From Cordilura impudica (taxonomy: Eukaryota; Arthropoda; Insecta; Diptera; Scathophagidae), in contig OY821517.1 of assembly GCA_963682025.1 (NCBI GenBank), forward strand, positions 25,153,620 to 25,217,619: DNA of 64,000 nucleotides, in the 5' to 3' direction. A program made the translations under genes and the position numbers. The notes under the pieces are model-generated. The model was given only the letters and a program-made list of their open reading frames with translations, made no database searches and was not told where the DNA came from. Shown here in pieces: positions 21,500 through 33,772 of this stretch. Position 1 is the first letter of the stretch, and each line of letters starts with the position of its first letter.

Positions 21500-22340
21500 T
21501 TAATATTTATCCGAATGAATAAATTTACCTTAAAATTTTTTGCTTTTATGCATATTTTTGCATAATATCTTGAAAATGCTACCTTCTTGGACTATTTTTC
21601 CCAAAAATAACGAAATATCCGCATCAATAAATGTACTACAAAATTCTTTAAAATGCTTTTTTTCCAAAAATATATCTATCTGATCAATAAATTTACAATA
21701 AAATGGCCTCGATTTGTAGTAGCATATTTTGCTTTTAATGAAATCCCTACGGATCAATAAATTGTAGTTTTATATTTAGCTTTAAATGCACGTTTTAAGA
21801 TATTTTCAACAAAATTTGATTTTTTTTTATAAATATCTCTCCGAATCAATAAATTTACGTGAAATTGACACGATTGTAGTAGCATATTACTTTTTTTTTG
21901 CATACTTCTATTTAAATGCATGTTTTTGCATATTATCATCAAAATGCATCTTTATTGGACTTTTTCCTAAAAATCTATCCATATCAATAAATTTACAAAA
22001 AAAATAAAATTTTAGCATATTTTAATTCAAATGCATGTTTTTTCATAAAAAATTACAACATGGCATCTATTGTTTTAATTTTTTTTTTAAATTCGTCTTT
22101 TTATGTACATATTTTCACCTTTTATTTGTCCTTTTTCCTAAATAACTATCCGAATGAAAATTTTCAATATAAAGGGGTATCAGTTCATTGAATCATATTT
22201 TGCATATTTTGCTTGAAATGCATTTTTTTCATAATTTTACCGGTTTTCCTAATGACATCGAATTGTAGTGCATTAAATGCACATTTTTCATATTTGAATT
22301 CTTCTTTATTAGATTTTCTTTTATAAATATCGAGCCATAT
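21500..22340. repeat. tandem repeat with ATCAATAAATTTAC units
   Basis: Units of variable length (about 60-140 bases) share ATCAATAAATTTAC, GTAGTAGCATATTTTGC, TTAAATGCATGTTTTTGC and ATTGGACTTTTTCC. Related single units recur at 25140-25260, so this is a dispersed, locally amplified sequence. Confidence 0.6.
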
Positions 22341-22601
22341 TTGCGATTATATTATAAGCGATAATTTATCGAAATGTTGGGTTGTGTTGCAAATGGGTTA
22401 TAAGAATGTCCTGCAAATTCATAGACTTAGAATTTGTACCGTTACGAAGAAAAAGCAGGGTGCATTTTATCGTTTGCCTATTTTACATTTTTACGTACGG
22501 CAATTTTATCGTAAGCGACACAGTGAGTATTGAAATTTACTGTAAATACATGAACAAAAGCCAACAATCTGAGATAGAGAAAGAAAGGCATACATAAATC
22601 A

Positions 22602-23104
22602 TGTCTAATGCTATTCTCAGACGGACAGCAAGATTCGAGGTTCGCTCTCTCATTCACGGTTCGCGCCCCAATCATGATTGAACCCAATGATTCGGCATAC
22701 AAAATTTTGAGAGCGAACCAACTTGGTTCATTTTGAATCTAGTTACGAACCACGAAAAATGTACTGTCATCTCCAATTTTGATACAAAATTATCGCTAGT
22801 TTATCTGAACTAGCTGTCAAAAATATATAAACAAAGAAAAAACAAAAAATTAATGAGTGCAATAAAATAAATAGAAACATTTAACAAATAAAAAGTATAT
22901 ATTTACATATAAGTATATATTCAAATAAAAATGGAAAAAATTAAATAGTGAAACGTAAAGTGTAGAAGGATGTCTTCAAATATTTGCACAAAAAAATTTA
23001 AACGTCAAAATGAAAGAAGAACACTCGTCTGAACGCCAAGGTTCACAATCATGATTCAGAGAGCGAATCAAGTGGTTCATTTTCCGTCTGAACATGGTAT
23101 TAGG
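22602..23104. mobile_element. MITE-like element with nested inverted ends
   Basis: Left end CTAATGCTATTCTCAGACGG is inverted at the right as CCGTCTGAACATGGTATTAG. Further in, GGTTCGCTCTCTCATTC and AATCATGATTG pair with CAATCATGATT and AGAGAGCGAATC. The interior holds no frame. The superfamily is unclear; no duplication was resolved. Confidence 0.6.
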
Positions 23105-23129
23105 CAAGGAAAAATGCAAGCAAAACTTA

Positions 23130-23590
23130 TTTATTTATTTGGTCTCCTCTACAACAAGACTAAGAGCCTTATTATTAAAGTACAGGATAGGTATAATGTG
23201 ATACAGTATTTAATGCAAATATAATATAATTTATAATTTTTATAAAAATAAAACAACAAAAATTATTTTACAAAACAAAGAAAAGCTTAAACAATATATA
23301 TGTAGAATATAGAAACAGATATGTAAATATTAATCTTATGCATCAGTATCAATGATCGTACCGTAAAGTTTTCATGCAAGCGGTGTTATGTGGGATGATC
23401 TTTTCAAATTATAGACGTATCTTAATATAGCATTGAACGTAGAGCGAATGGAATCACAGCTAGCAAATAGTTCGCATCGGTACAGTGATCGAAGCATTGA
23501 ATTTGCTTTTCCTGAAGCGACATTTATATGATCAGACCAGTTGAGAGTTTCATTGAAAATAATTCCAAGATTTTTAGTTTTTTGTTTTAA
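23130..23590 (-). pseudogene. non-LTR retrotransposon scrap, C-terminal to reverse transcriptase
   Basis: Read on the minus strand from about 23580, one frame gives KNLGIIFNETLNWSDHIN, then a SMLRSLYRCELFASCDSIRS block and NAILRYVYNLKRSSHIT. This is the region just after the palm in Jockey/CR1-like reverse transcriptases, where LGIIFDETLNW is a usual motif. Between LYR and CELF an internal stretch is deleted. The rest toward 23130 looks like 3' tail sequence. The catalytic core is not present. Confidence 0.65.
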
Positions 23591-23702
23591 AAGCGAAAAA
23601 AAATCGTATTTTCATATTTTTTTGAAGATATGAATAATGCTGGATTATTTACTTTATATTCACGTTGTAGTATAACATTTGAAGAATTAAAATTTTAATA
23701 AA

Positions 23703-23960
23703 TAAGTACGTGACAGCAAATCTCCGGAGGCGCCTCGACAAATAGTTGTTTTGCGGTGAACATCATAACTCGTTACCGGATCTTTTGAAATAAAAAAATC
23801 GAAATGCGTTTAAAAGGTGATCAAGAAGATTTTTTTCAATTTTTTTTTGGTAGCATTTTGAAGTGCAAAACACGATTTTTCCTATAAAATTTCGGTGAAT
23901 TGGTTGTTAAAAAATGGGGAAGAAAAAAGGAAAACAAAAAAAAAAAAACTCTTCGTGCAC
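23703..23960. repeat. single-arm copy of the 7.6-kb foldback repeat
   Basis: CGTGACAGCAAATCTCCGGA, TGAACATCATAACTCGTTAC and GAAATGCGTTTAAAAG match the inverse of 7680-7860. Only one arm is clear here. Confidence 0.6.
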
Positions 23961-24413
23961 ATAAACCTTACCCCTTCCGCCTTAAGAATAATATGTGGTA
24001 TACCAAGTGGAAACTTAAACCTTCGAGTAATAATGATGCATTTTGGCTTTGATGCCCATTTGACATAGCCCATAAATGAATTTGTTTAATATTTCGTACA
24101 TGATCAAGTAATGTTCTGGTGCGCAAGGCTTAACTTGCAGTAGTAGTGTGAAAATACCATTATTTCAATGAAAGCATATACAAAAGTCGCACAAGAAATG
24201 GATACTGCTTCTTATGGGGTAAAACAGTCGGGAAACGAGGTTGCAATGAGATATTTTCAATAATATACCTTTATTTAACCGAATTAGACAAAAAGGGAAC
24301 TAATGGCACTACAGCAAAAATGTTCAAGATGCATTCTCAGAAACTGTTTTTTTTTATAAGGGTTTATTATTAATTTTTTTGTATTAGTTTATTAAAAGCA
24401 GTATCTATCAATA

Positions 24414-24775
24414 ATATTAATAGGCTAGACGTTCTTGTGACCGATGTTTTCTTCTACCATTTTATCCCGATTATGACCAAACGTATATTATTTGAAAGGT
24501 ATTTCTTTTTAGCGGTTTTGCAGATTTTTTAATTTTTTCCTTTATTTTGAGTAAATTGCATTTAAATTTGCTACCAACACACACATAAAATTATACAATG
24601 ATATGTGTATGTTTATTAAATTTGTTAATGTGGTTGTAATAAAAATGAGTTTGTGTTTTTGTGTTCATTTGTGAATTGGCTATAATTGATTAGCATACCT
24701 TTACGGTCTTTATTTAATGAAAAAATAAAATTTCCTAGAATTTGCACTCGAACTTCGAGGGCTGGAATTTGCAAG
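24414..24775 (+). mobile_element. Helitron copy with mutated 3' end
   Basis: It starts TCTATCAATAATATTAATAG after A. The hairpin arm is CTCGAA-C-TTCGAG and the terminus reads CAAG instead of CTAG, followed by T. The rest is collinear with the 19.8-kb copy. Confidence 0.85.
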
Positions 24776-26832
24776 TGTTCATTTTAAAAGGATAATTTAT
24801 TAATATATGTTTAACTGACCTAAAAATTCGAGCATATTTTATTTAATATTTACCTACATTATACAGCATAAAAACTATCGTAACCGCCAACACCATGAAC
24901 TATTGACTCTTAGCGAAAATTATCGTAATCGCTATTTTATCTTTACACATTCATAAATGCAAAACATGAACAGCCTTATTATAAAGCTAGCATTTAATAA
25001 TATTTTTGCCCATTTATAGCGAAATAAAGTATTGCACGGCTTAAGGAAAAAAAATGATAAAAACTGTATCCTGTAAAGTTTGCCTTTTGTCACTTACGAT
25101 ATAATCGCAAATAGTGCTCGATATTTATGCGCATAATAAATTTGAAATAAAATGTCATTGATTTATACACATATTTTTTCATATTTTGCTTTAGATGCAC
25201 ATTTTCATCAAAATGCTCCTTTATTGACTTTGCATGATTGTAAATGCACTGTTTTCTTTTTTCCGTAGCATATTATAAGGCATATTTTATTACTTAGTTT
25301 TTGTTATTATTTAGTTGTGTTTGCCAAAATGAATCTTGGTATTGCGGACCAAGCTTAAAAGATATTGTGAATGATACAATTTTGATTTTATTTTGATTTT
25401 TTTTTAATAAAAAATTTAATCGAATAAAATTTTAATCGAATATTAGAATAACTTTAATATTTTTTAATATAAATTCGTTTGTAGTTTTTGGTAAATTTAT
25501 AAACAAGTTTTTCTGTAACTACCCCTGTTCACTAATACAAAGCGGTTCTAGCTGAATAGCTTTTATGAATGAAAACAATTTCAATGCTTCAATAATTATT
25601 TCGTAAAAACTAAAACAAACTTTCCCTCTAACATTATCCAGAAAGTTTTAATTAAAAATCAACAGAAATTCCCTGCGAAACAAATTGATTTCTATAAATC
25701 ATCCCCACAATATCTAATCAGCTTATAATCATTTCAATTTCCAAACTCTTTAAAAACTATTCTAACAAATCATTCTAACGTAGCATTAAAAGTTTAATGT
25801 ACTGTTTGACTTTAATTTCCTTATGTTTTCCATTCTTTTTCTATTATCTCGCTTTGTATTTAATGGTTTGTGAATGGCGTCAACAGCAACAACTAATGAG
25901 TTTTTTTTCAACAAACACATGAAGCTGCAACATCATTAACATCATCGACATCCACCATCGAAGTGGAGCAATGCACAACGAATGATAAAAACTTTTCTTA
26001 TACAAACATATCGAAACTAAACTAAAACTAAAAAAAAAAAATATTAAACAAACACCTTAAAGTGCCACAGGATTACAAATTACAATTTAACACAATTTCT
26101 AATGTTAAGTAACCTCCTGGGTAACAACAAAAAACAACAACATAACTTTTTCTAATAATTATATGTAGAAGAAAGATGTGTAGTTTATGTTGTTGCGAGG
26201 TAGCGCCAGTGGTAATGATGTGAGAAGTTATTACCACTCTTCGTTGCTCTTTCTCGTCCTGTGTATCTACCACCACAATATCAACACCATTAATGTATAA
26301 TAAGTTAAATTTAGTTTAGTTTTTCAACAAACATTACAACGCATGAGAACAAATTGTGTCAAAGTAAACAAAATTCGTACGTTGAGTGGTAAAAGTATTT
26401 ACACAACAATTTTCGTTGATAGAGTTCGCTCCCAGTCGCGAACTATACGCTCTTTGCTGAAGGGATTTTTTTTTGTTTCTTTTAAAATTCACATCATTAT
26501 GGCGCTAAAACATAAACAATGGAGGTAGTTCATTGGCTGACTGTTTTAAATGAGTTAATGTGTTACATTTTATCACATTACATATGACCTCCAGCAAACA
26601 CAAGCGACTTCATGCTTACACACCTCCGTATATTAAATAGGACTCATAGCCACCACAGAATGGGATGCTGGATAAATTTTATCATTGCTCTTGTTTTATT
26701 TTTTCCCTGGCATCAACGGTACGCAGTTAGGTAAAGTCAACATTTAATGTGTATGTTTTATTTATTTATCTTATTTTAAAGGTGCAGAATTGTTATATAT
26801 AAGCCAAGTTTGTATGTAGAATACTTTACGTA
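24776..26832. other. about 2 kb without a recognised gene
   Basis: A fragment of the ATCAATAAATTTAC repeat lies near 25140-25260 and TTAATCGAATA words near 25410-25450. From about 25500 on the base composition is more mixed (CAA- and ATC-rich), which would suit host intron or intergenic DNA. I found no convincing exon. Confidence 0.4.
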
Positions 26833-26959
26833 CGAGGGCGGTTCCAGAACAACCCATCGGCGGTTCCATGGTGAAAAGTGGAAACCTTATAACATATACA
26901 TATGTTTAAAATTTCCAGGCACCACATTATTCAGTATTTTTTTTTAGAGCCAACAATAA

Positions 26960-27680
26960 TAAACGGTTTCAGTGAACTCAGAAAAAATTTGCCACCGTAA
27001 TGTAATTCAATACTTTCATTTGAAAGGTCTCTCCAACCAATATTGGCCCGAACTAGACTCTACTCTGGGGAAATCTGCTCCTTCGTTTAAGAATACTAAA
27101 TATTGGCTGCAAAATACGAGCTGGCAAGACGAACACAGTAGTGGTCGACCAATTGAAATGACCACGCCAGAAACGATGCTGGATGATCATCGGTTAAATG
27201 TGCAAAAAGCGCTGCACACATTAATCGACAATTTGGAGATGAGAAAGCTGTCCGTAAGGTGGATTCCGCGTTTGCTCACAGTTGAACCAAAATAGCGTCA
27301 TGTAGATGTTTCAATAGCGTGTTTGACGATGTTTCCCCGCAATAAAGCCGAGTTTTTGCGTCGATTCGTAACCATGAATGAGACATGGTTCCACCATTTT
27401 ACACCTGAGACAAAGGAACAATCAAAACAGTGGACTGAAATGGCAGAATCGTGTCGAAAGAAGGCGAAGACAGTTCCATTTGCAGGTAAGATTATAGCGT
27501 CTGTTTTTTGGGATGCGGGTGCAACAATACAATGCACTAGTTCACACATCCACTATTGCGATGGCCAAAATCCATGAAATGAAGTTCGAATTGCTTCATC
27601 ACGCTCTTTATTAGCCGGATTTAACTCCCTCGATTTTTTTTTTATTTCCAAACTTGAAAAAATGGTTGGGTGTAAAAGAT
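26960..27680 (+). pseudogene. mariner transposase, N-terminal and catalytic part
   Basis: No ATG is available at the upstream end. Readable blocks: RNVIQYFHLKGLSNQYW and APSFKNTKYW (first helix-turn-helix), SGRPIEMTTPE, MRKLSVRWIPRLLTVE to a stop near 27294, then in another frame RNKAEFLRRFVTMNETW and HHFTPETKEQSKQW. The first catalytic Asp, normally in VTMDETW, is Asn here (AAT at 27377-27379), so the enzyme would be inactive even without the frameshifts. The core between about 27520 and 27600 is shortened; a SLDFFFISKLEKMVG-like remnant corresponds to APSDFFLFPNLKKWLG. Confidence 0.85.
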
Positions 27681-27765
27681 TTATGATAAGTAACATGTTT
27701 GCTGACATTTTTAGTACAACTTATTCAGATGCCCAATATGATAACTCTATACCTTTTAAATTGTA

Positions 27766-27966
27766 TTGCAGAAAACTTCAATTGAATTTCAGAAAGTATC
27801 AATTGGAATTCAGGAAGTAACAAATGTATTTCAGAAAACATCAAATGTATTTCAGAAAACATCAAATATATTTCGGAAATTATCAATTGTATTTTGGAAA
27901 TTATCAATCGAATTTCAGAAATTATCAATTGAATTTCAGAAAATAACAATTGAATTTCAGAATTAA
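27766..27966. repeat. 21-bp tandem repeat, about nine copies
   Basis: The unit is close to AAATTATCAATTGAATTTCAG. Because 21 is a multiple of three, both strands have open frames with 7-residue periodicity (KLSIEFQ-like on plus, IISEIQL-like on minus). Those frames are by-products, not genes. Confidence 0.85.
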
Positions 27967-28249
27967 AAAGTAGTTTACCCTACAATATTCGTGATTTGGA
28001 GTCACAGCACATGTTTGACAATATTGGGGCTTAGTTTTTATGCACTGGAAAATAAACTATAAAGGCAGACTCTCGAAGAAGATGAGGACTCAATTTTTTA
28101 CTCAGCTAAAAAACACAGGACAGTAATCGGGAATAAAGTTTGCCCTGTATCGTGACGAACGATTTTGAAGTCATCATTTGAAAAAAAAAAACACGTTTAT
28201 AGTTTACAACAAATGTTACAAACCTAGCGTAATACTTTTTTTTTTTTAA

Positions 28250-30300
28250 TTATTGACGAACACCCAGTGCATTGTGTTGATCTAAGGAATATAGGTTATG
28301 GGAAGGAGGAAAGGGGGAGTAGTGTTTGTGGATATTTGATTTAAATTTTATTAGATTATAACTGTCAAGAAAGACCTACGCGGGGAGTTTCTTCCACATA
28401 CGGCTAGTTCGACTGATAAACGGATTTTCTCTGCAATGCGTTGTACGGTCAACTACGCAATAGACTATATACGGATATGATATACTAGAGAAGCGGGTAG
28501 AGTGAACTGAAACTCGGGCACTTGGAATCTCAGAAGAACATTTCTCATAGTAGTATCTATGGAACAGTGCTATACAACCCACATTCCGACGATGATCCAA
28601 TTAGTCAATAGACTACCCTACTATCATTGACGAGCGCCAACGCCCTCATTTGCACACGGTAGACTTTGAAGCTCCTGCCCATATATGGGAGTTTTATTCC
28701 ATTTTCGGTCTGATAAGTGGTACAGATTTTAAGGAGATCAGAAGGAGTGAAGTAATTTTTGCACCGTTTTAGAAAACCAAGACACTTGAATGCTTCTTTC
28801 GACACTTAAAAAACATACTCGTTCCAGCGAACATCACATTGAATTCTCATGCCCAGAACATCAAGAGTATCCGATTCCTCAACCAACTATATACACAGAT
28901 GACATTGTTGAATCCGTGGCCCTATGGGTCAAGAGACAACATTGGGTCTTCAGTGCATTAAAATCAACCATATTCGCTTTACCCCACTCGGAAATTGTGT
29001 CATTCATTGTCAGCCTTTTGCCCCTAACCTCCAAGAGGCTTGGCCTACAATTGAAGGAAAATGAATGACAAATGCTGCTGTCATCTGCGAAAGAGTATAT
29101 AGAGTTGAAAATTTGGCCAAGGAGGTCGTTCAGAAAGAATTAAGCTAAAACTCATTGGATAAGACCCCATCAATAACAATACGTATTGAGCGGTCTCTGA
29201 GAAAACTCGATATAAATCGAAAGAAGTCAATGCCGACCCCAAATGTAATAAGCTTTGATATCAATGCACCGTGCCACACGCGATCGAATGCCTTGGAAAT
29301 TTCTAGAGCAACCACTTTACTTTCATCAAAATTGTGAATGGATTGACACCAGCGCTCAGAAAGTAGATCTAGCAGGTCTGCCATAGAACGTGTTCTATGG
29401 AGGCCATACTGTCGATTTTTAAGAAGTGAGTTGGCCTCTAGGTAGTTCACAAGATGGAAATTGATCATGCTCTCCATCACCTTTGACAGCGCAGAGCAGA
29501 TTGGAATTGGACGGTAATTTTCAGGGTTATTAGCCGCACCCTTTTTACGGATTGATTGGACATTGGCAACCTTCCAGCAAGAGGAAAGACTCCCGCGAGG
29601 AGCGAAAGGCTGAAAAGGTTGGCCAATAGACTAGCTAGCGTCGAAGAGCACTGTTTCAGCACCAGTGTTGATATACTATCCGGCCTCGGAGACTTATTTA
29701 TGTTGAGATCCGAAAGAACCTTTTTAGCTGCACGTGCTCGGAAGAATATTTTACACATAATACAAGATACTCTTTCGAGTTCGGGCAGTTGTTGATTGCT
29801 ATACGGTAAAAACGAATTTTTTGTAAAAATTTCAGCCAAAAGGCCTTATCAACCGCGTCAGTGAATATTTTGTCATTCATTGTAAGAGTTGGGAAAGCAG
29901 AATTAGCATTATTCTTTACACTTTTAACAAATGACCAAAAACTCTTACTGCCCCGAGGAGCAGAAAGAACTTTAACACGAAGACGCTGATCGTGAAGAAA
30001 CTTTTCGCGTCTTAGTGCTTTGGAACATTCGTTTCTCGCCTGTTTGCGTAGCAGTTCAGTAATGGAATTTTTATTTTCACGCCAATGCTTCCCCTCTGGA
30101 ACTGACTGCATCTCTGCAAGTCTGGTTAAACCAAGATTTTTGATTAGGTTTTGCCGAAATGTGCTTTGATTGAATTAATAAACGCATACCAAGCACTATT
30201 TTTTTCCCCCAGTTCAAATGCTTAAAGAAATCGTTGAGCTCGGCCCAACGAGCCTTTTCGTAAATAAAAATTGAGCGTTTCATAGCTGGTGTTGAAACAC
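28250..30300 (-). pseudogene. Jockey/CR1-like non-LTR retrotransposon, ORF2 remnant
   Basis: Read on the minus strand the order is: the endonuclease-RT linker (KARWAELNDFFKHLNW at about 30250), GSKSFWSFVKSVKNNANS at about 29930, the fingers (DLNINKSPRPDSIST at about 29710), then YGLHRTRSMADLLDLL and LEISKAFDRVWHG at about 29300, SFADDSSICH at about 29080, FNALKTQCC, EAFKCLGFLKRC, and the C-terminal HRRNVGCIALFHRYYY, FISRTSRMWKKLPA. In motif A the usual LDISKAFD is LEISKAFD, a loss of a metal-binding Asp. The ADD motif survives. Frames shift at least five times. The endonuclease domain is absent, as in a 5'-truncated copy. It lies in the 26.8-kb mariner. Confidence 0.85.
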
Positions 30301-30597
30301 TATGAAGTACAGACTACGTAAAAGATGCGGAAATTGTGCAGTGACCCGAATTACCGATGTTCGCGATGTTTTCCTTGGACTGCCATATGCCATCTTATCC
30401 CAGTTGATTAGCATTAACTAAATTGCCATAGAACCGTACTGACTATGTCGTTTTTGCTGAATATGATTAATGACGATGTATCTCCTCAGAATTCTTGATA
30501 GGCAATATTTCGTTTAATATTCCTCAATTCCAGTTTTCTTTTATAATTTTAATGTCTGTAAAGATTTATTTCATAGAGTAAAATAAAAAAATAAATA

Positions 30598-31322
30598 AAA
30601 ACAAGTAAGAAAATTATAGTCGGTCTAGACCGACTATACGATACCCTATACCATGCGTTTAGAAACCCTATCTCTTAGGCCCAACTAACTGGACATTGAA
30701 AATAAGCAAAAACCAAATTTGAGTGGGATTTTTATTAATTTTTTTGGCTGCAGATATGAAAAAGTTCATATCGGATGCTATATCTATAAAGGGACTAGGT
30801 CCAAAAATGGACCGATCCTGATCATGTTTGGTAAAGTCTCTAGTATTTTGCAAAAATATGTACAAACAAAATTTGAGAAGAATCAGTCAAAGGGAGCATT
30901 TTTGGACTACTCATTACTGGATGTAATGAAGGCATACAAACCCAATTTGAGTAAGATCTATATGACAATTTGGATCTTATGGCAATTTATGTCGATTTCA
31001 TATGGGTAATTTGTATGGGGGCTAGGTCTGAACATGGACCGATTCTCACCAATTTCAATAGCGTTCATCCCACGGCTGATAAAAGCTTATATACCAAATT
31101 TCATCAAAATATATTCATATTTGCGACCTGCAGTTTGATTACAAGCTTTACATGGACACACAGACGGACGGACGGACGGACGGACATTGTTAAATCAACT
31201 CAGAAAGTGATTCTGATTCGATCGGTATAATTAAAGATGGGTCTAGGTCAAATATTTTTGGTTGTTACAAACAGCAGCACAAAGTCATTATACCCAAACC
31301 ACATAGTGGTATAGGGTATAAA
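30598..31322 (+). mobile_element. HINE-A element, near full length
   Basis: It starts AACAAGTAAGAAAATTATAG. A perfect 24-base palindrome (half-site TATAGTCGGTCT) lies at 30615-30638. The middle includes GGACGGACGGACGGACGGAC near 31163 and GATGGGTCTAGGTCAAAT. The 3' stem-loop TATACCC-aa-ACCAC-AT-AGTGGT-at-AGGGTATA spans 31289-31320. A 65-90-codon frame inside is repeated in other copies and is not a gene. Confidence 0.85.
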
Positions 31323-31475
31323 AATGAAGAGGTGGAGTCTGCGGCTATTGATGGTTATTTTAAGGTGCTAAATAGTTCTTACTATAAACAGGATATCGAA
31401 GCGATTGAATATCGCTTGCAAAAGTGTATCGAGCTAAAAGAAAATTATGTTGAGAAAGAAACAATTTTTTTTTTC
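31323..31475 (+). pseudogene. mariner transposase, C-terminal part
   Basis: One frame reads NEEVESAAIDGYFKVL, NSSYYKQDIEAIEYRLQ and KCIELKENYVEKE, the conserved C terminus of irritans-type mariner transposases (EEVIAAVDGYF and KCIELKGDYVEK). It belongs with the N-terminal part at 26960; HINE-A ends immediately before it. Confidence 0.85.
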
Positions 31476-31528
31476 ACAAATTTGTTGTGTTTTCTTTGTC
31501 ACGTTGGCTTGTTCTGGGACCACCCTCG

Positions 31529-32378
31529 TATAAATGAACTTATACTGAGCGTGAGAAAAATAACGAGAGGCTGGAATGTTTAACTAAAGTTGAAAAGGAT
31601 GTCGGCACGAAGACGCCTAAGGTTAAAAAGGTTCTGATAGAAATTTCAAGATAATGTTCTAGAAATTTTAATTAAGCGGTTAATTTTTTAAAACAGCTTT
31701 ATTCGGTCACAATCTACAACCATTAATGTCCACAATGTTGTTTTAACGAAAATAATTAACGATTAAATGGCTTCTTTAACCTTTAAATGTTTCACTTCCT
31801 TTAACAATAAACAGTAGAAAACAAAAACTTTCAAATAGATAAAATTACCATAAAAATTGAATTTCTAATTAAATTAAGTCATAAAATCCAAACTTTTACC
31901 GAACGAAACACACATCAAATCAGACAGAGAAACTTCAATAAACTCAATAAAGAAAAATGTTAAGCACGCTTCTTAAAAAATAAAAACTATAAACTGAATT
32001 AGAATTGATTAAATTAGAGAAACAAACGTTTGAAAAGGAGTTACTTTAAGTTACTCGCAATATGATTTGAATATAGTTACAACAACAACAATATATAAAT
32101 ATACTAAAGTAAAAAGCTAAGCTGACATTACATGTGATTGTATAAGTACGTGTACGGGTACGAGTATCTTTAAAAGGGCACACAATGCAGTTATTTTTTT
32201 TTTTATAGATATTGTTGCTACTGCTACTGCTGTTGTTGTTGTATCTTTCTTTATAAAAGGGCATAACATTGACTGAATTATTCATAAATTCAAGCACTAA
32301 CGTAAAGAAGTAGAAGAAAACATGAGTAAGGAAAATGTAGAAGGTCGTCGTTGCATTCAGTAAATAAAATTAGTACGT
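31529..32378. other. no gene recognised; trinucleotide runs
   Basis: ACAACAACAACA near 32085 and GCTACTGCTGTTGTTGTTG near 32221 are short microsatellites. Otherwise AT-rich, without a repeat match. Confidence 0.5.
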
Positions 32379-32877
32379 TAGAAAATTATGGTCGATTAAG
32401 CCCGACCACATGATGCCCTGCTTTATTGTCTACCGGTTAAAGATTTGAGCAAAATAACTCGTTTATTAAGAGAATGTAGGCAGGTTTTTGAAAACTACAT
32501 TTGTGACCAGTACAAGGAATATATAGTTTTTATGGATTATAGTCCGCATATAATACAAATTATCGATCTTGGCCTAAATCTATCAAGAAACAAAAATATT
32601 GCATACTTTTTTTTCCAAATTTGGTTTACGTATATTTTTGAGAAAAGTAAGTGTCATTACTAAATATGATCATGATCGGTCCATTTTTTGATCTGGTCCC
32701 CATATAAAAATAACATCAGATATGAACTTTTCATGTTTACACGCCGTATTTGGGTTATGCTTATTTTCTACATCTACTTATTGCCTCAGCAAAGTTGGAT
32801 CCAAGACCTACTCGAAACGCATGGTATAGGGTATTGTATAGTCGGTCTAGAGTAATTATGATTTTCTTATTTGTTAG
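32379..32877. mobile_element. two HINE-A 5' ends, head to head
   Basis: The left has TTAGAAAATTATGGTCGATT and the right end has its inverse (GTATAGTCGGTCTAGAGTAA ... TTTTCTTATTTGTT). Between are TCATGATCGGTCC and CCCCATATAAAAATAACATC from a minus-oriented copy. This looks like a deletion or recombination product of two opposite copies. Confidence 0.6.
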
Positions 32878-32935
32878 AACTGATATTTCAATAGCTTATA
32901 TGTACAACAGAAAGAAGAACAAACTCAATAATAAA

Positions 32936-33738
32936 ACAAGTAAGAAATATATAATCGGTCTTGGCCGCCTATACGATACCCTATACCATGAGTTTATAAA
33001 CCCTATATCTTAGACCCAACTATCTAGATATAGAAAATAAGCTAAACGCAAATTTGAGTGGCATTATTATTAATTGTTTTGCCTTCGGACTTAAAAAAGT
33101 TCATATCGGATGTTATATTTATATGGGGCCTAGGTCGAACAATGGACCGATCCTGACCATATTTGGTAAGGTCACTTATTTTTTTCAAAAACATAAACAA
33201 GCCAAATTGTAAAAAAATCTGTCCAATTTTTTTGTTTTTTGATAGATTTACATAAGTGGAGATCGGGTATCAGCTTCATATGAGGGCTATGACTAAGAAA
33301 TGTCCTATAACGTTCATTCTTGAACTGCTGATAAACGCATGTAATAAATACACACAAACCCAATTTGGCCAAGATCTATATGATAATTTCGATATTATGG
33401 CAATTTAAGTCGATCTCATAGAGGTCATTTGTATGGAGACTAGGTCTGAACATGTACCGATTGTCACCAATTTCACTAGCGTTCATCCCATGGCCAATGA
33501 AAGCTTATGTACTAAATTTAATCAAAATATATTCATATTTGCAACCTGTAGTTTGATTACAAGGTTTACATGGACACACAGACAGACGGACGGACGGTCA
33601 TCGCTAAATCGACGCAGAAAGTGATTCTGATTCGATCGGTATAATAAAAGATGGGTCTATGTCAAATATTTTTGGTAGTTACAAACGTCAGCTAAAGTCA
33701 TTATACCCTGACCACATAGTGGTATAGAGTATAATTAA
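32936..33738 (+). mobile_element. HINE-A element, near full length
   Basis: AACAAGTAAGAAATATATAA start; the 5' palindrome is decayed (ATAATCGGTCTTGGCCGCCT). The middle AAAAGTTCATATCGGATG, CAGACGGACGGACGG core near 33582, and the stem-loop ACCACATAGTGGTATAGAGT at the end are present. Confidence 0.8.
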
Positions 33739-33772
33739 ATGTGTTTGCATTAAGTGTTCTCAAAATGATATT

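Larger units (their letters stand above)
26833..31528 (+). mobile_element. mariner split by about 3.6 kb of nested insertions
   Basis: Left TIR CGAGGGCGGTTCCAGAACAA and right inverse TTGTTCTGGGACCACCCTCG are each flanked by TA. Transposase homology runs to about 27680 and resumes near 31325. The material between (21-bp repeats, a non-LTR remnant, HINE-A) is not mariner and must be later insertion. Without it the element would be about 1.05 kb. Confidence 0.85.

Noticed and set aside
27725..27966. Heptad-like proteins on both strands (KLSIEFQ / IISEIQL)
   Set aside because: Direct translation of a 21-bp tandem repeat in both directions.
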